NCBI GenBank assembly: GCA_964437465.1
Contig: CAYTGI010000005.1
Coordinates: 1-64,000, forward strand
Length of the DNA: 64,000 nucleotides
Reading direction: 5' to 3'
Origin: JAGQLF01 sp964437465
GTDB taxonomy: Bacteria > Patescibacteriota > Dojkabacteria > J137
Position numbers and translations under genes: made by a program
Notes under the pieces: generated by a model
What the model was told of the DNA's origin: nothing
Databases searched by the model: none
Seen by the model: only the letters and a program-made list of their open reading frames with translations
In this document: piece after piece, positions 1-8,691 of the stretch
How positions within the stretch are numbered: the stretch's first letter is position 1
Layout: each line of letters begins with the position of its first letter

Positions 1-452
1 TCGTAAACCTCATATAAATATTCTTTACCTTCCCAATAAATACTAAAATTATCTCCATTTTCGATCTTGTCTAAGTGGTAGAAAGTTATTGGACCACTTG
101 AATAAAGAAATCTATGGGCGACAATAACTGTATTACCACCTTCTAAAGGAGTACTTGTACCTGGCCTAAGCCACAAGCCTTTTTCTAAAGCTTCTTTTCC
201 CCCTTCGATAATTTCTCCATTAACTCCGATCTTTGGAATAACAAGCATGTTTTCATAAGGGATTGGTTCTAAATCTTGATCTATTTCTACTGGAGCAGCT
301 TTAGACTTGTAAATATATCCATCAGCTTGAGCGCTGACATTATTTAATCGGAATTGAATTTCAGGTAATACTGGAAAGAGGAGTATATATATTGCTGTGA
401 AGAAAACAATAAAAGAAAGTCCTCTATTTACAATCTTTAGTACTAATAACAT
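1..452 (-). CDS. Sortase (class D/E-like), 3' end cut by window edge
   Basis: Reading leftward from an ATG at 452, the frame is open to the window edge (about 150 residues). After an N-terminal membrane segment (roughly residues 10-30) comes a sortase-type beta-barrel start, with 'LVIPKIGVNG', 'GLWLRPGTSTP' and 'GGNTVIVAHRF'; the His in VAHRF sits where the catalytic sortase His is expected. The catalytic Cys and Arg lie beyond the window and cannot be checked. Sortases join LPXTG-type proteins to the cell surface. The gene starts one base after the stop of a protein with a C-terminal LAATG signal, and another LPNTG protein lies just upstream, so enzyme and substrates appear to form one transcription unit. 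Class assignment is tentative. Confidence 0.8.
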   Translation of the reverse strand, partial: MLLVLKIVNRGLSFIVFFTAIYILLFPVLPEIQFRLNNVSAQADGYIYKSKAAPVEIDQDLEPIPYENMLVIPKIGVNGEIIEGGKEALEKGLWLRPGTSTPLEGGNTVIVAHRFLYSSGPITFYHLDKIENGDNFSIYWEGKEYLYEVY

Positions 453-453
453 A

Positions 454-2010
454 CTATGATTTTACTATTTTTGTGAAGAATTTCTTCTCTGCTCGTATTA
501 AATTTAATTCGACAACAGCAAGAAGTAATATGGTACCAATCATTACAGATTTAGTAACGTTTATGCCTGTTGCAGCTAGTACCCTACCCTCGTTTGCAGT
601 TGTATTCGCACCAGCAACACTACCAGAACTATTGCTTTCTTCAAAAGGATTACTTACTTCAACAACCTCAGGCTCTAGTTCCTCTTCAATAGAAATTGAA
701 AGAACTCTTCCGGGCTCAATTAAGTCAGGGTTATTAAACACTAATTCTCCAAAGTCACCTCTATTTTTCTTTGTTTCAGTTCCAATGATATTACCTTCAT
801 CATCTTCAATAATTACTTCCTCAAAAACTGGCACATCTTGATCTCCTTCTATGCTTCCGCTTTCTTTATTTAATTCAATTGTGAAAGAGCTTGAGGTTGA
901 ATCAGAAGTAACCTCAGTACTATTATTTGAAGACTCCTTTTGGTCTTCTTTTTTAGGTAGAGGTAGTAATTCATAATTAATCATTTCAAACTTAATATTT
1001 TTACTCTCAATTACTTCACCTTTAGCTTTTCTCATGGTGTAAACAGTTGCTGTAACAGAATATTCTCCTGGCTCAGCTCTCCATTCTTCATACATGTTTG
1101 TGCCGTTGTGTGCGACTGCATAAGGAACTTGGTTTTCAACTCGATAGTTATCTTTTTCATTAATTCCAAATTTGACACTACCTTTCGTTCCTGGTGTTAC
1201 TTTTGTAACTAATGTAAATGGTCTGTATTCAATTTCAGAGAAGTCGATAATATCTCCGTTAGTTATTTCAATTATTTCTTCATTTGTTTCAATATCAACT
1301 AAGAAAAATCTTATATCTCTAGGATCTAAATTTGTTTCTACAGGTTCAAGAGGAGGATCCTTTTTCTCTGAAGTATCATTTTTCTTATCATTATCTTGCT
1401 TATTATTCTTATCTTCATCTTTTTTATTATCGCTATCTTTATTCTCATTTGAAGATTTAGAAGAGTCTTCTACTTTCTTTCCATCAAGTAATCCACTAGC
1501 TTTAATATTATTTACAAAAGGGCCAGAATCATTTCCTGGATCAAAACTTACAACTAAGTTTACGCTAGCACTATTTTGAGCAGGTAAGGATTTTATCTCT
1601 TTTATAATCTCTGTATCGCTAAGACCATTGAAAGAAGAGTTTATTTCAAGATTATTGCTAGTTAATTCTATTATTTTGAACTTATTACTTGGAAAGGTAC
1701 CTCGGAAATCAGCGTTAATAACAATGTCGTTTATTGTTTTATCAGTTGTATTTTGTATTGAAAAATTATAGGAAACTTCAAACTCATTAGAGTCAGTTTC
1801 GTTTACACTTGTAATATTACTCGAAAGATTTAGTGGTTTTTGTTCATTTGAGTTATCATTCTTCTTAACATCATCTTGAACGCCTAATACCTGCTCCTGC
1901 TCTCTATTATCAAAGGAAACAACAACGTCTCCAAATGCTAAAGTAAAAGCGCTAAAGAAAAGTGCAAAAACTAAAAGTCCGGATCTTAATTTTTTTTGGT
2001 GCTGTTTCAT
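454..2010 (-). CDS. Sortase-anchored surface protein with LAATG signal
   Basis: 518 residues. There is an N-terminal signal peptide (basic start, hydrophobic stretch at about 11-27), a first extracellular domain (about 55-180), a very polar Lys/Asp/Asn/Glu linker (about 183-225), a second beta-rich domain (about 230-345), a Ser/Thr-rich stretch, and a C-terminal sorting signal: 'LAATG', a hydrophobic segment and a basic tail. It has the same architecture as the protein at 2876-4327 (an N-terminal domain ending in 'FDPGNDSGPF' versus 'FDPENSTGPF'), so the two are paralogues. It lies directly upstream of the sortase, its likely processing enzyme. The function of the displayed domains is unknown; adhesion or contact with a host cell is only a guess. 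Confidence 0.75.
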   Translation of the reverse strand: MKQHQKKLRSGLLVFALFFSAFTLAFGDVVVSFDNREQEQVLGVQDDVKKNDNSNEQKPLNLSSNITSVNETDSNEFEVSYNFSIQNTTDKTINDIVINADFRGTFPSNKFKIIELTSNNLEINSSFNGLSDTEIIKEIKSLPAQNSASVNLVVSFDPGNDSGPFVNNIKASGLLDGKKVEDSSKSSNENKDSDNKKDEDKNNKQDNDKKNDTSEKKDPPLEPVETNLDPRDIRFFLVDIETNEEIIEITNGDIIDFSEIEYRPFTLVTKVTPGTKGSVKFGINEKDNYRVENQVPYAVAHNGTNMYEEWRAEPGEYSVTATVYTMRKAKGEVIESKNIKFEMINYELLPLPKKEDQKESSNNSTEVTSDSTSSSFTIELNKESGSIEGDQDVPVFEEVIIEDDEGNIIGTETKKNRGDFGELVFNNPDLIEPGRVLSISIEEELEPEVVEVSNPFEESNSSGSVAGANTTANEGRVLAATGINVTKSVMIGTILLLAVVELNLIRAEKKFFTKIVKS

Positions 2011-2117
2011 GAAAACAAATTTTTATTGGCAATACATTATGCGAACAAAGATCGATTTTTGCAAGAATATCTTCAAAGGGAGTGTCTATAAATGCCATTC
2101 AGGTGTGTCAGTTGTAG

Positions 2118-2879
2118 CTAACTTTTGGAGACAAGCTTGTCAATTTTAAATATGGTTGGGTGTAATCCACCCTGGGTTATGTCAGTTCTTTCTGAAATGC
2201 TAAAAAAATCTCTATGGAAATTTTCTTCAATTAGTTTCTTCTCTTGAGTGATTATTATGATTTTGCCTCCATCTCTTAAAAGTGATTTAGCTTTATCTTT
2301 TAAATCTGAATAGATCTTTATGTTTTCTTCATGGTTCCCTGTCCTTACTCCAAAAGGAGGATTGGTAATGATTATTGAGACAGAGTTTTTCTTAAGCTTA
2401 ATCATTTTTATATTGGACCTAAAGGCAATAATTTTACCTTTTTTTATACCAGCAGCCTTTATATTTTCTATTGTCATGTCTACAGCTTTTCCGCTTTTAT
2501 CAGAACAAAGCACTTTTTTAGGCTCAAAGTATTTAGCAGCAGTTATTGAAATAGTTCCAGCACCACAAAAAGGATCAAAGACAATATCTTCAGAGTTTAT
2601 TTCACCAATCATGCAGAGAATATAAGCTAAAGCTGGATTTATACCTGCAGGTGAAGTTTCGACCTTCCAATCTCTTCTGAAGAGATTTCTAGTCAAACCA
2701 TTTTCTTTAGTAATTCTTAATGCAGATAATAGCTTAAAATCATCAACTTCTTCTGATGGGTTACTGAATTCAATAGAACCACGTTCGGTGCTTATTATCT
2801 CTGAATCATGAAAATTTTTAAGAAGTTCTTGTTTTACAAATTGTTCAGTTCCTGGAATAACTTCAAGTCTGTATGTCAT
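2118..2879 (-). CDS. Class I SAM methyltransferase, UPF0020/Trm-like (RNA or DNA)
   Basis: 253 residues. The SAM-binding motif 'DPFCGAGT' and the catalytic 'NPPFG' (N-P-P-F type, amino-group methylation of a base) are both visible, as in the UPF0020 family of tRNA and rRNA guanine-N2 methyltransferases. The protein is short, and the N-terminal 80 residues are too brief for a standard full THUMP domain. The start codon overlaps the stop of the LPNTG protein by 4 bp (ATGA), so the two are probably translationally coupled. The exact substrate base cannot be read from the sequence. Confidence 0.75.
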   Translation of the reverse strand: MTYRLEVIPGTEQFVKQELLKNFHDSEIISTERGSIEFSNPSEEVDDFKLLSALRITKENGLTRNLFRRDWKVETSPAGINPALAYILCMIGEINSEDIVFDPFCGAGTISITAAKYFEPKKVLCSDKSGKAVDMTIENIKAAGIKKGKIIAFRSNIKMIKLKKNSVSIIITNPPFGVRTGNHEENIKIYSDLKDKAKSLLRDGGKIIIITQEKKLIEENFHRDFFSISERTDITQGGLHPTIFKIDKLVSKS

Positions 2880-4327
2880 TTAACTATTCTATTAAACATT
2901 CTTCTTATTATACCAATGTATTCAAGATCAATAACTAATAAACAAATGCTTAAAGTGATTATAGAAATTGCTCTAAGTTCAATTCCAGTATTAGGAAGAT
3001 TTTCCAGTTGGTCTTTATCTGTAAGAGTAAACGGAACTTCGGTTATGTTTTCTTCGTCAGATGTTTCTACAGGGGTATTTTCATTAACTTCTTCTTCAGG
3101 TATTTCTAATTCTTCTTCTCCTGTTTGAAGTGAAGGGTTATTAGGAGCAGGCTTTGGTTTTGAAGTATCATTCTTCCTAGATTTAGAAGATTCTGATGAA
3201 CCTGAATCTTCAATTTCAAAAGAAATAGAAGCCTCATCACTTAGCTCGTTAACATTTTCTTCACTAACAACAATAAAACTTATTTCTTCAGTATGAACTA
3301 TTTCTCCATTTAAGTTTTGCTCTTCAAATACTTCAAATCTAACAGTATAAGTTCCGTCTTCGCTATTCCAAATTAAATTATTTAAATCATCAAATTTATA
3401 AATGTAAGGTACAACATTTTCTCTAGTTGTTTCACCTGTTTGAACGATTGTTAAACGTATACTCCCTGGTATTTCAAAATTTGTTGATCCTTCAATACTA
3501 AATTCACCAGATTCAATCCTATTAATTTCACTCAGACCAATTATTTCTCCAATTCTAGAACCAGAAGAATCAATAAACCAGAATCTTAAATTAAGATTCT
3601 CATAATTAATACCTTCTTCTTCTTCTGGAGGTTGCTCTTGTTCCTCTTCTTCGTTATTCTCCTCTTCATTCTCTTCGTCTTCGTTGTTGTCATCATTCCC
3701 ACTATCTTCACCCTCATCATTTGTATTATCTTCAGATTCATCATTATTATCTTGATTATCATTATCTTCATTTCCAGATTCGTTATCCTCCTCCTGTTCG
3801 GAACCCGAATCATCTTCATTCTCAGTCGGTTCTCTAACTCCATTTACTGAGATATAGTTCTCAAATGGTCCAGTTGAATTTTCTGGATCAAATTCTACAA
3901 CTAGTTCTACTCTACCTCCTGCGCCTTGAGCTAATGAATCTGTCCCTGATAGCAATGAAGTATCTTGATCACCATCAAAAGAATTATTTACCGAAAAGCT
4001 ATCACTTGAAAGACTTATTACATTAAAGTCTAGACCTGGAAAAGTATTATTCAAATTATTGTTTGACTTAATTTCATAAATAAAATCTCCAGTATTGTTA
4101 TTTATAAAGTAATCATAAGTAATTCTGTATTTACCATTCGATAGTTCATTTAATGACCTAATTGTCATATCTGCGTTAAGTGTTAGTTTCCCAGAGGTCT
4201 CAAGTCCTTCGATATTCTCTCGGAGAGGAATATCATTATTTCTATTTGATAAAACAAGAACTGTGAAGAATGAAAAAACTATTATCGCCACAAGGGCCGA
4301 GGGTATCACAAGTTTTTTTGGGTTCAT
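2876..4327 (-). CDS. Sortase-anchored surface protein with LPNTG signal
   Basis: 483 residues with an N-terminal hydrophobic segment (about 8-27) and a classic C-terminal cell-wall sorting signal: 'LPNTG', about 20 hydrophobic residues, then a basic tail ending 'RRMFNRIVK'. Between two beta-rich domains lies an extreme Asp/Glu/Asn/Ser stretch (about residues 163-238), probably a flexible acidic spacer. The domain order matches the neighbour at 454-2010. It ends in TGA overlapping the methyltransferase start. Together with the sortase at the left edge this makes a surface-display locus. The extracellular domains match no family I recognise. Confidence 0.8.
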   Translation of the reverse strand: MNPKKLVIPSALVAIIVFSFFTVLVLSNRNNDIPLRENIEGLETSGKLTLNADMTIRSLNELSNGKYRITYDYFINNNTGDFIYEIKSNNNLNNTFPGLDFNVISLSSDSFSVNNSFDGDQDTSLLSGTDSLAQGAGGRVELVVEFDPENSTGPFENYISVNGVREPTENEDDSGSEQEEDNESGNEDNDNQDNNDESEDNTNDEGEDSGNDDNNEDEENEEENNEEEEQEQPPEEEEGINYENLNLRFWFIDSSGSRIGEIIGLSEINRIESGEFSIEGSTNFEIPGSIRLTIVQTGETTRENVVPYIYKFDDLNNLIWNSEDGTYTVRFEVFEEQNLNGEIVHTEEISFIVVSEENVNELSDEASISFEIEDSGSSESSKSRKNDTSKPKPAPNNPSLQTGEEELEIPEEEVNENTPVETSDEENITEVPFTLTDKDQLENLPNTGIELRAISIITLSICLLVIDLEYIGIIRRMFNRIVK

Positions 4328-4375
4328 TTAAAAAAGTTCTTACTACTATAGAATAACCATAACTTATATAAAGCT

Positions 4376-4891
4376 TCAAGTAAGAGCTTTTTCCATAGTA
4401 ATAAAATCATAGAAATTATCTCCAATTTTAATTTCATTTTTCTGTGTTCCAACAATTAGAAACTGATTTTTAAGATAAATATTTATAGCTTTTTCTTGAG
4501 AGGAAATTACTGTTAGATTTATCTTTGTGATTAGATCATTTTCTTCTAATACCTTAAGTGCATGATCTAAAAGATTTTCGCCAATTCCTTTACCTCGATA
4601 ATTATTGTTTAAGTAAAACCATACTATCGTCGCAACATGTGTAAGCCTTTTTCTTTTATTGTATGTTATCCCAATCATTCCAATAGGCTTTTCATTCTCA
4701 TCAACAGCAAAAAAAAGATTTGAGTAAATTCCAACTAAATAATCATTTAAATATGATTTCCACCAATTTTCTCCATTACGACTGAATTCATCATGTTCGA
4801 CAGTAAAAGCTGTTGGGTCTGATTTAAGAGCTTCAAGCATTAGAGACTTGATTAGCTCTGCATCAAAAAGCCCTGCTTTCCTAATTTTCAT
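4376..4891 (-). CDS. GNAT-family N-acetyltransferase
   Basis: 171 residues, normal length for a single GNAT domain. The acetyl-CoA pyrophosphate-binding motif is present as 'NNNYRGKGIGENLL' (R-G-K-G-I-G), preceded by the strand 'HVATIVWFYL' and followed by the helix 'LLDHALKVLEEN' and a C-terminal 'AINIYLKNQF', the usual Y-x-K-x-G/Q-F element. It transfers an acetyl group to an unknown amine, either a small molecule or a protein N-terminus. The start overlaps the end of the upstream glycosyltransferase by 11 bp, so the two are cotranscribed. Confidence 0.85.
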   Translation of the reverse strand: MKIRKAGLFDAELIKSLMLEALKSDPTAFTVEHDEFSRNGENWWKSYLNDYLVGIYSNLFFAVDENEKPIGMIGITYNKRKRLTHVATIVWFYLNNNYRGKGIGENLLDHALKVLEENDLITKINLTVISSQEKAINIYLKNQFLIVGTQKNEIKIGDNFYDFITMEKALT

Positions 4892-6029
4892 GTAATTGAT
4901 TTATTAAGTCTAGGTATTTTGGAAAAACAGCTTCCCAAGTGAAGTTTCTAACAAATTTGTGATTATGTTCAATCATAATTCTTCTTCTGTCATGATACTT
5001 AACTAAATCTTCTAAAATATCAGATAATCTATCAACATCTCCAAAATTATAAGAATATCCAGAATAGATATTTATCAACATATCAACCGCTTCATTTTGG
5101 TTTGTAGTTATTATTACGTTTCCTTTAGCCATAGCTTCGATTAGAACAAGTCCTGTAGCTTCCCATCGGCTTGGAAGTATATTTATCTGAGATGTTAAAA
5201 ACGCTTCATCTCTTTCTTCATCTGTAGGTGTGTAGATTATTCTTGTGTAATATTCTAAATCAGTTTCATTGATAATCTCTTTAATCTTTTTAGTATAAGA
5301 CCCTTCTCTTCCCATTATCCAAAAGATAATTCTATCTTTAACCTCCGGTTTTAGTTTATGAATTGCATATAAAACATCTTGAATACCTTTATACCATTCC
5401 ATTCTGTTTAAATAAGTAATCACAATCCGATCTTCAGGATCATAATGAGGTAGTTTTTTTTCAATATAGCTTTCATAAATCCCATTAGGTATAAGTTCAA
5501 TCTTATTGGGGCTAATATTATATTCTCTTGTCATCCATTCGCTTTGAGGTGGAACAACAGCAATTACTTTTGAGTAAAGTCTATTTAAAAACAATTTTAA
5601 AAAGAAAGTATAAAACTTTTTAATAAATAATCTAAACCCTTTATCAGCAAATGCCATAAATGGTCCATGAGGTGTATTGATCATTTTTGTTCCTGGGCTT
5701 GTGATTTTTTTTAAAATCAAGCAAAATTCGGTCCATGCAAAACCAAATCCTGAAACATGAATAACATCAAATCTTGAAGTTAATAATCTGGGTAATAGCA
5801 TAGGATAAAATCCTGCATATAGAGCTTTATTAATTGCCCAATGTCTTATAATCTTAATTCCTTTATATTGTTCTTTCCATTGGAGCTTTTCATTTCTAAA
5901 TTTAATATTTGTTGTATATACAGTAACATCATGACCGATTGCAGCCATTTTAGTAGCCATGGCTTCTATATTCTGTTCTGCACCTCCTCGAAAAGGCTGG
6001 AATCTTGGAATTATGTAAAGAATTTTCAT
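4881..6029 (-). CDS. GT4-family glycosyltransferase
   Basis: 382 residues, the usual GT-B fold length. The N-terminus 'ILYIIPRFQPFRGGAEQNI' carries the Gly-rich acceptor loop of GT4 enzymes, and the C-terminal half has the E-x7-E region ('PSRWEATGLVLIEAMAKG') that binds the nucleotide sugar. It should transfer a sugar from a nucleotide donor to a membrane or surface glycan from the cytoplasmic side. With ManC at 60.7 kb it fits surface polysaccharide or glycolipid synthesis, but donor and acceptor are not determined. Confidence 0.88.
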   Translation of the reverse strand: MKILYIIPRFQPFRGGAEQNIEAMATKMAAIGHDVTVYTTNIKFRNEKLQWKEQYKGIKIIRHWAINKALYAGFYPMLLPRLLTSRFDVIHVSGFGFAWTEFCLILKKITSPGTKMINTPHGPFMAFADKGFRLFIKKFYTFFLKLFLNRLYSKVIAVVPPQSEWMTREYNISPNKIELIPNGIYESYIEKKLPHYDPEDRIVITYLNRMEWYKGIQDVLYAIHKLKPEVKDRIIFWIMGREGSYTKKIKEIINETDLEYYTRIIYTPTDEERDEAFLTSQINILPSRWEATGLVLIEAMAKGNVIITTNQNEAVDMLINIYSGYSYNFGDVDRLSDILEDLVKYHDRRRIMIEHNHKFVRNFTWEAVFPKYLDLINQLHEN

Positions 6030-6120
6030 AAATTGATTATAACCGACATAAATCTAAATAGAAATGCGATAAGCCTTTAATTATTATAGAATCAAGCATT
6101 ACTTATTACACATAGTTAAT

Positions 6121-6396
6121 ATGAAGGAATTAAAAAAGATCGATCCGATGTCTTATGCAATTTTCTCTGGAGCGGCAGGGGTATTTTTCGGTTTCGTTGC
6201 TGCATTATTCGGCTTACTTTTCTCTTCAGCTTTAGCAGGGTTAGATGGTGCAGGATTTGGAATATTAGGGCTAATTATGCTTCCATTGACATACGGAATA
6301 GGAGGTTTTATCGGTGGATACATCGGTGGATTTTTCTACAACTTTATAGCTTCAAAAGTTGGAGGAATTAAAATTGAACTTAAGGATGTAAAATAA
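6121..6396 (+). CDS. Small Gly-rich two-helix membrane protein
   Basis: 91 residues. Two hydrophobic helices rich in Gly/Ala/Phe (about 12-38 and 46-75) contain GxxxG-type packing such as 'GGFIGGYIGGFF', with a short basic N-terminus and a C-terminal tail. No family was recognised with certainty. The gene is monocistronic, ended by the hairpin at 6452-6483. Confidence 0.6.
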   Translation: MKELKKIDPMSYAIFSGAAGVFFGFVAALFGLLFSSALAGLDGAGFGILGLIMLPLTYGIGGFIGGYIGGFFYNFIASKVGGIKIELKDVK

Positions 6397-6451
6397 ATTC
6401 TACTAATAAAAAATTTAATTATCTAGATTGATTTTAGATAATAAAAAAAAG

Positions 6452-6483
6452 AAACTACTAAAATAATTTTTAGTAGTTTTTTT
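6452..6483 (+). terminator. Rho-independent terminator, abutting the next ATG
   Basis: AAACTACTAAAA pairs with TTTTTAGTAGTTT around a 2-4 nt loop, followed by a run of T. The next gene's ATG begins at 6484, directly after the T run. Either this is a simple terminator for the upstream gene with an unseen start further down, or the hairpin lies in the leader of the next gene. Confidence 0.75.
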
Positions 6484-6882
6484 ATGGGTCATGAGTTTAA
6501 TATTCAGGTTAAAGATTGGGAAACTGATGATGGTGAAACATCTTACATAGTGTCATGGGAAGTTGGGGATAATTCAGAAGAGAAATATCCAGATACTTTA
6601 AGAGAAGATATGAGAAGAGCTAGGGAAGCATTAGCCATACATTTGTGTAATGGTGGGCAATTAGATATTAATTCAGTTCCTAAATTAATAAATACTGCTG
6701 GGCAAGCATTACTATTATCTGAAATAAGAGGGATTTTTAGAAGTTTAGATATAACTAAAAAAGAATCTAGTCGAATTATTAACTTAGCAATAACTGATGG
6801 ATTAATCGTTGAAATAGACGTTTTAGAATCTCAAGGACCACTTTATGATACGGAAGACAGAAATATTAATTTTGAATCTTAA
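6484..6882 (+). CDS. Hypothetical soluble protein, 132 aa
   Basis: An acidic, soluble protein with no recognisable family. The N-terminal 30 residues look beta-rich ('FNIQVKDWETDDGETSYIVS') and the rest is mostly helical. No signal or membrane segment is seen. The ATG at 6484 follows a terminator-like T run with no ribosome-binding site, so the start is uncertain; the next in-frame Met (in 'EDMRRAREAL') would remove the N-terminal domain. It converges on tatD with a 4 bp overlap. Confidence 0.55.
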   Translation: MGHEFNIQVKDWETDDGETSYIVSWEVGDNSEEKYPDTLREDMRRAREALAIHLCNGGQLDINSVPKLINTAGQALLLSEIRGIFRSLDITKKESSRIINLAITDGLIVEIDVLESQGPLYDTEDRNINFES

Positions 6883-7715
6883 GAGTTGATTAGTTCTTTA
6901 AATTTTTCGTAAATATTTTTTATATTCAAAGGAGTATTTCGCTCTCCTCTCTTTCCTTCTGGACTTAGAAAGGGTGAATCAGTTTCAAAGAAAATTCCGT
7001 TCTTGTAAAAATCCTCTGGTGTTACCAAGCTTTTCCCTTTTAGAAGGTCAATATATACGTCTTGAACATTTTTCGCATTATTAAAAGTTACAATTCCATT
7101 TACACCTAAACCCCATCCAACATCGATAATACCTTTTGCTGTTTTAAGATCACCAGTATAAGAGTGAAAAATCCCATAAGTTTTATACTCTTTTATAATT
7201 TTTAAGCATTCAGGTTCTGCATTTCTAGAGTGAATACTTAAAGGTAGATCTAATTCTTCTGCGAGCTCTAAATGTTTTCTAAACAGTGTTTCTTGAAGAT
7301 CTTTTGAGAGCATTTTCTCATCTTCATCGGCATCTCTTATCCAGTAATGATCAAGACCAGTTTCTCCAATACCTTTAACATAGTCTGAATTCTCTAAGAT
7401 TAAATTCCTAATCCTCTTAATCATCTCATCCATCCAATCTTCTAAATTATCAAAACCAACAAACTGCTCTGACCCTGGGATATATACTTCTGGATCAATT
7501 CCTACAAAGCTTTTAATAAAAGGGTAATCTTTCGCAAGTTTTATAGATTCTTCAGAAGTTGAAATATTTATTCCAATATCCCAAACTTCAGAAAGCTCAC
7601 TATCCTTTACCTTCTCTAATATTTCCACCCTGTCATCTAAATAAACAGAATCATTAACATGACAGTGAGTATCAATTAATCCTTTGGGTTTTCCTAATTG
7701 TTCGAAAATATTCAG
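6879..7715 (-). CDS. tatD: TatD-family metal-dependent hydrolase (nuclease)
   Basis: The metal-binding H-x-H ('LIDTHCHVND') at the start of the TIM barrel, the Glu in 'GIGETGLDHYW', 'SIHSRNA' and the C-terminal 'FETDSPFLSP' are all present, the standard TatD signature for a metal-dependent 3'-5' DNase/RNase or deacylase-like hydrolase. The first ATG/GTG in frame (GTG at 7628) would cut off the essential H-x-H strand, so the true start must be upstream. The frame opens after a TGA at 7722-7724, and only CTG (7713-7715) or ATT (7707-7709) is available. Alternatively an ATG at 7723-7725 would join the frame if one base were removed from the A6 run at 7716-7721. I give the longest reading. Confidence 0.8.
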   Translation of the reverse strand: MNIFEQLGKPKGLIDTHCHVNDSVYLDDRVEILEKVKDSELSEVWDIGINISTSEESIKLAKDYPFIKSFVGIDPEVYIPGSEQFVGFDNLEDWMDEMIKRIRNLILENSDYVKGIGETGLDHYWIRDADEDEKMLSKDLQETLFRKHLELAEELDLPLSIHSRNAEPECLKIIKEYKTYGIFHSYTGDLKTAKGIIDVGWGLGVNGIVTFNNAKNVQDVYIDLLKGKSLVTPEDFYKNGIFFETDSPFLSPEGKRGERNTPLNIKNIYEKFKELINS

Positions 7716-7815
7716 AAAAAATCATTTAACCAATAGAGACTACCATATTTGCTTGATGAATCCACCCTCTATCTGTTAAAATTCATAGCACTAATTTATT
7801 GATATACAGATAATT

Positions 7816-8076
7816 ATGGCAAATACATCATCTGCAAAAAAAGCGATAAGAGTCTCTGAAAGAAAGAGAGTTAATAACCTTCGACATAGGAGAGAGATGT
7901 CTGAAGCTAGAAAAGCAGTAAGAAAAGCTGTAGCAAATAAAGATAAGAAAACAGCAGAAATGCTTCTTCCTAAAGCATACAAGGAAATTGACAAGGCTGC
8001 GAAAAGAAAAATCATTCAAAAAAATACAGCAGCTAGATATAAGTCACGACTTGTTGCTAAAATAAAGTCAATATAA
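7816..8076 (+). CDS. rpsT: 30S ribosomal protein S20
   Basis: 86 residues, a normal S20 length, highly basic and helical. The sequence starts 'MANTSSAKKAIRVSERKR' and has the typical 'NTAARYKSRLVAKI' C-terminal helix (family consensus: K-N-x-A-A-R-x-K-S-R-L). It binds the 5' domain and h44 region of 16S rRNA early in 30S assembly. The gene stands alone and ends in an AT-rich hairpin that overlaps the stop codon. Confidence 0.95.
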   Translation: MANTSSAKKAIRVSERKRVNNLRHRREMSEARKAVRKAVANKDKKTAEMLLPKAYKEIDKAAKRKIIQKNTAARYKSRLVAKIKSI

Positions 8077-8094
8077 AAAACTTTTAAGTTTTTT
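8075..8094 (+). terminator. AT-rich hairpin after rpsT
   Basis: AAAAAACT and AGTTTTTT form a short stem around TTTA, directly overlapping the rpsT stop codon and ending in six T. The GTG start of the next gene is only 6 bases later, so some read-through is likely. Confidence 0.5.
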
Positions 8095-8099
8095 CACTT

Positions 8100-8651
8100 G
8101 TGTCAAAATCTTTAATTAAGCTTATTGATTACTCGCTCTTGCCAGCGCTATTAATGGTGTTTGGTAAGTTTTTTGGGATATTTGCGATAAGTAGAATAAT
8201 TGGTATAGAAGTAAATGTTAGAGAATATACTGATTCCCTATTGGCTGTATCTCCGATGGTAACAGAAGAAGAGCTTTTAATAATAACTTCGTACTCAGAC
8301 CTCATTATGTATGCTGTTGTTGCAGGACTATTTTCTATTGTTGTTATTAGAGCAGTATTTTTCCATGATACTCATACTAAGCCAACTCTTGTTGCAAAAT
8401 TAGCTAATTCAAATATGCTTAAGCTGATTCAAAATTCTTATGAGATTTACCACTCTGCTTCAATTCATTTAGTGTTTGTTTGGGTTGCAACAGCAATAGT
8501 TATCTTTAATGCTGTAGCAGGCAATACATACGCTTGGATAGGAATATTGAGTGTTATTGGTTCAATTATCCTAACTGCAATTCTTCTACTAGATGTTTAT
8601 AAGGAGATAGAAAATATTAAGAATAAGCCAGGATCGTACAATTGGGTTTAG
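8100..8651 (+). CDS. Membrane protein of unknown function, four TM helices
   Basis: 183 residues with hydrophobic segments at about 12-34, 66-86, 120-140 and 147-166. The loop between helices 2 and 3 is polar and partly conserved-looking ('FFHDTHTKPTLVAKLANS'). The start is GTG at 8100, supported by the hydrophobic first helix that follows. No family was recognised. It follows rpsT closely and may be read from the same promoter. Confidence 0.6.
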   Translation: MSKSLIKLIDYSLLPALLMVFGKFFGIFAISRIIGIEVNVREYTDSLLAVSPMVTEEELLIITSYSDLIMYAVVAGLFSIVVIRAVFFHDTHTKPTLVAKLANSNMLKLIQNSYEIYHSASIHLVFVWVATAIVIFNAVAGNTYAWIGILSVIGSIILTAILLLDVYKEIENIKNKPGSYNWV

Positions 8652-8691
8652 AGGCTATGTCTTATTTATAATTTAGTTTTTGAGATTTGTG

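Noticed and set aside
3586..3850. Extra ORFs on both strands over the acidic linker of the LPNTG protein
   Set aside because: They arise from the repetitive GAT/GAA/AAT codons of the linker read in other frames; composition is not protein-like.
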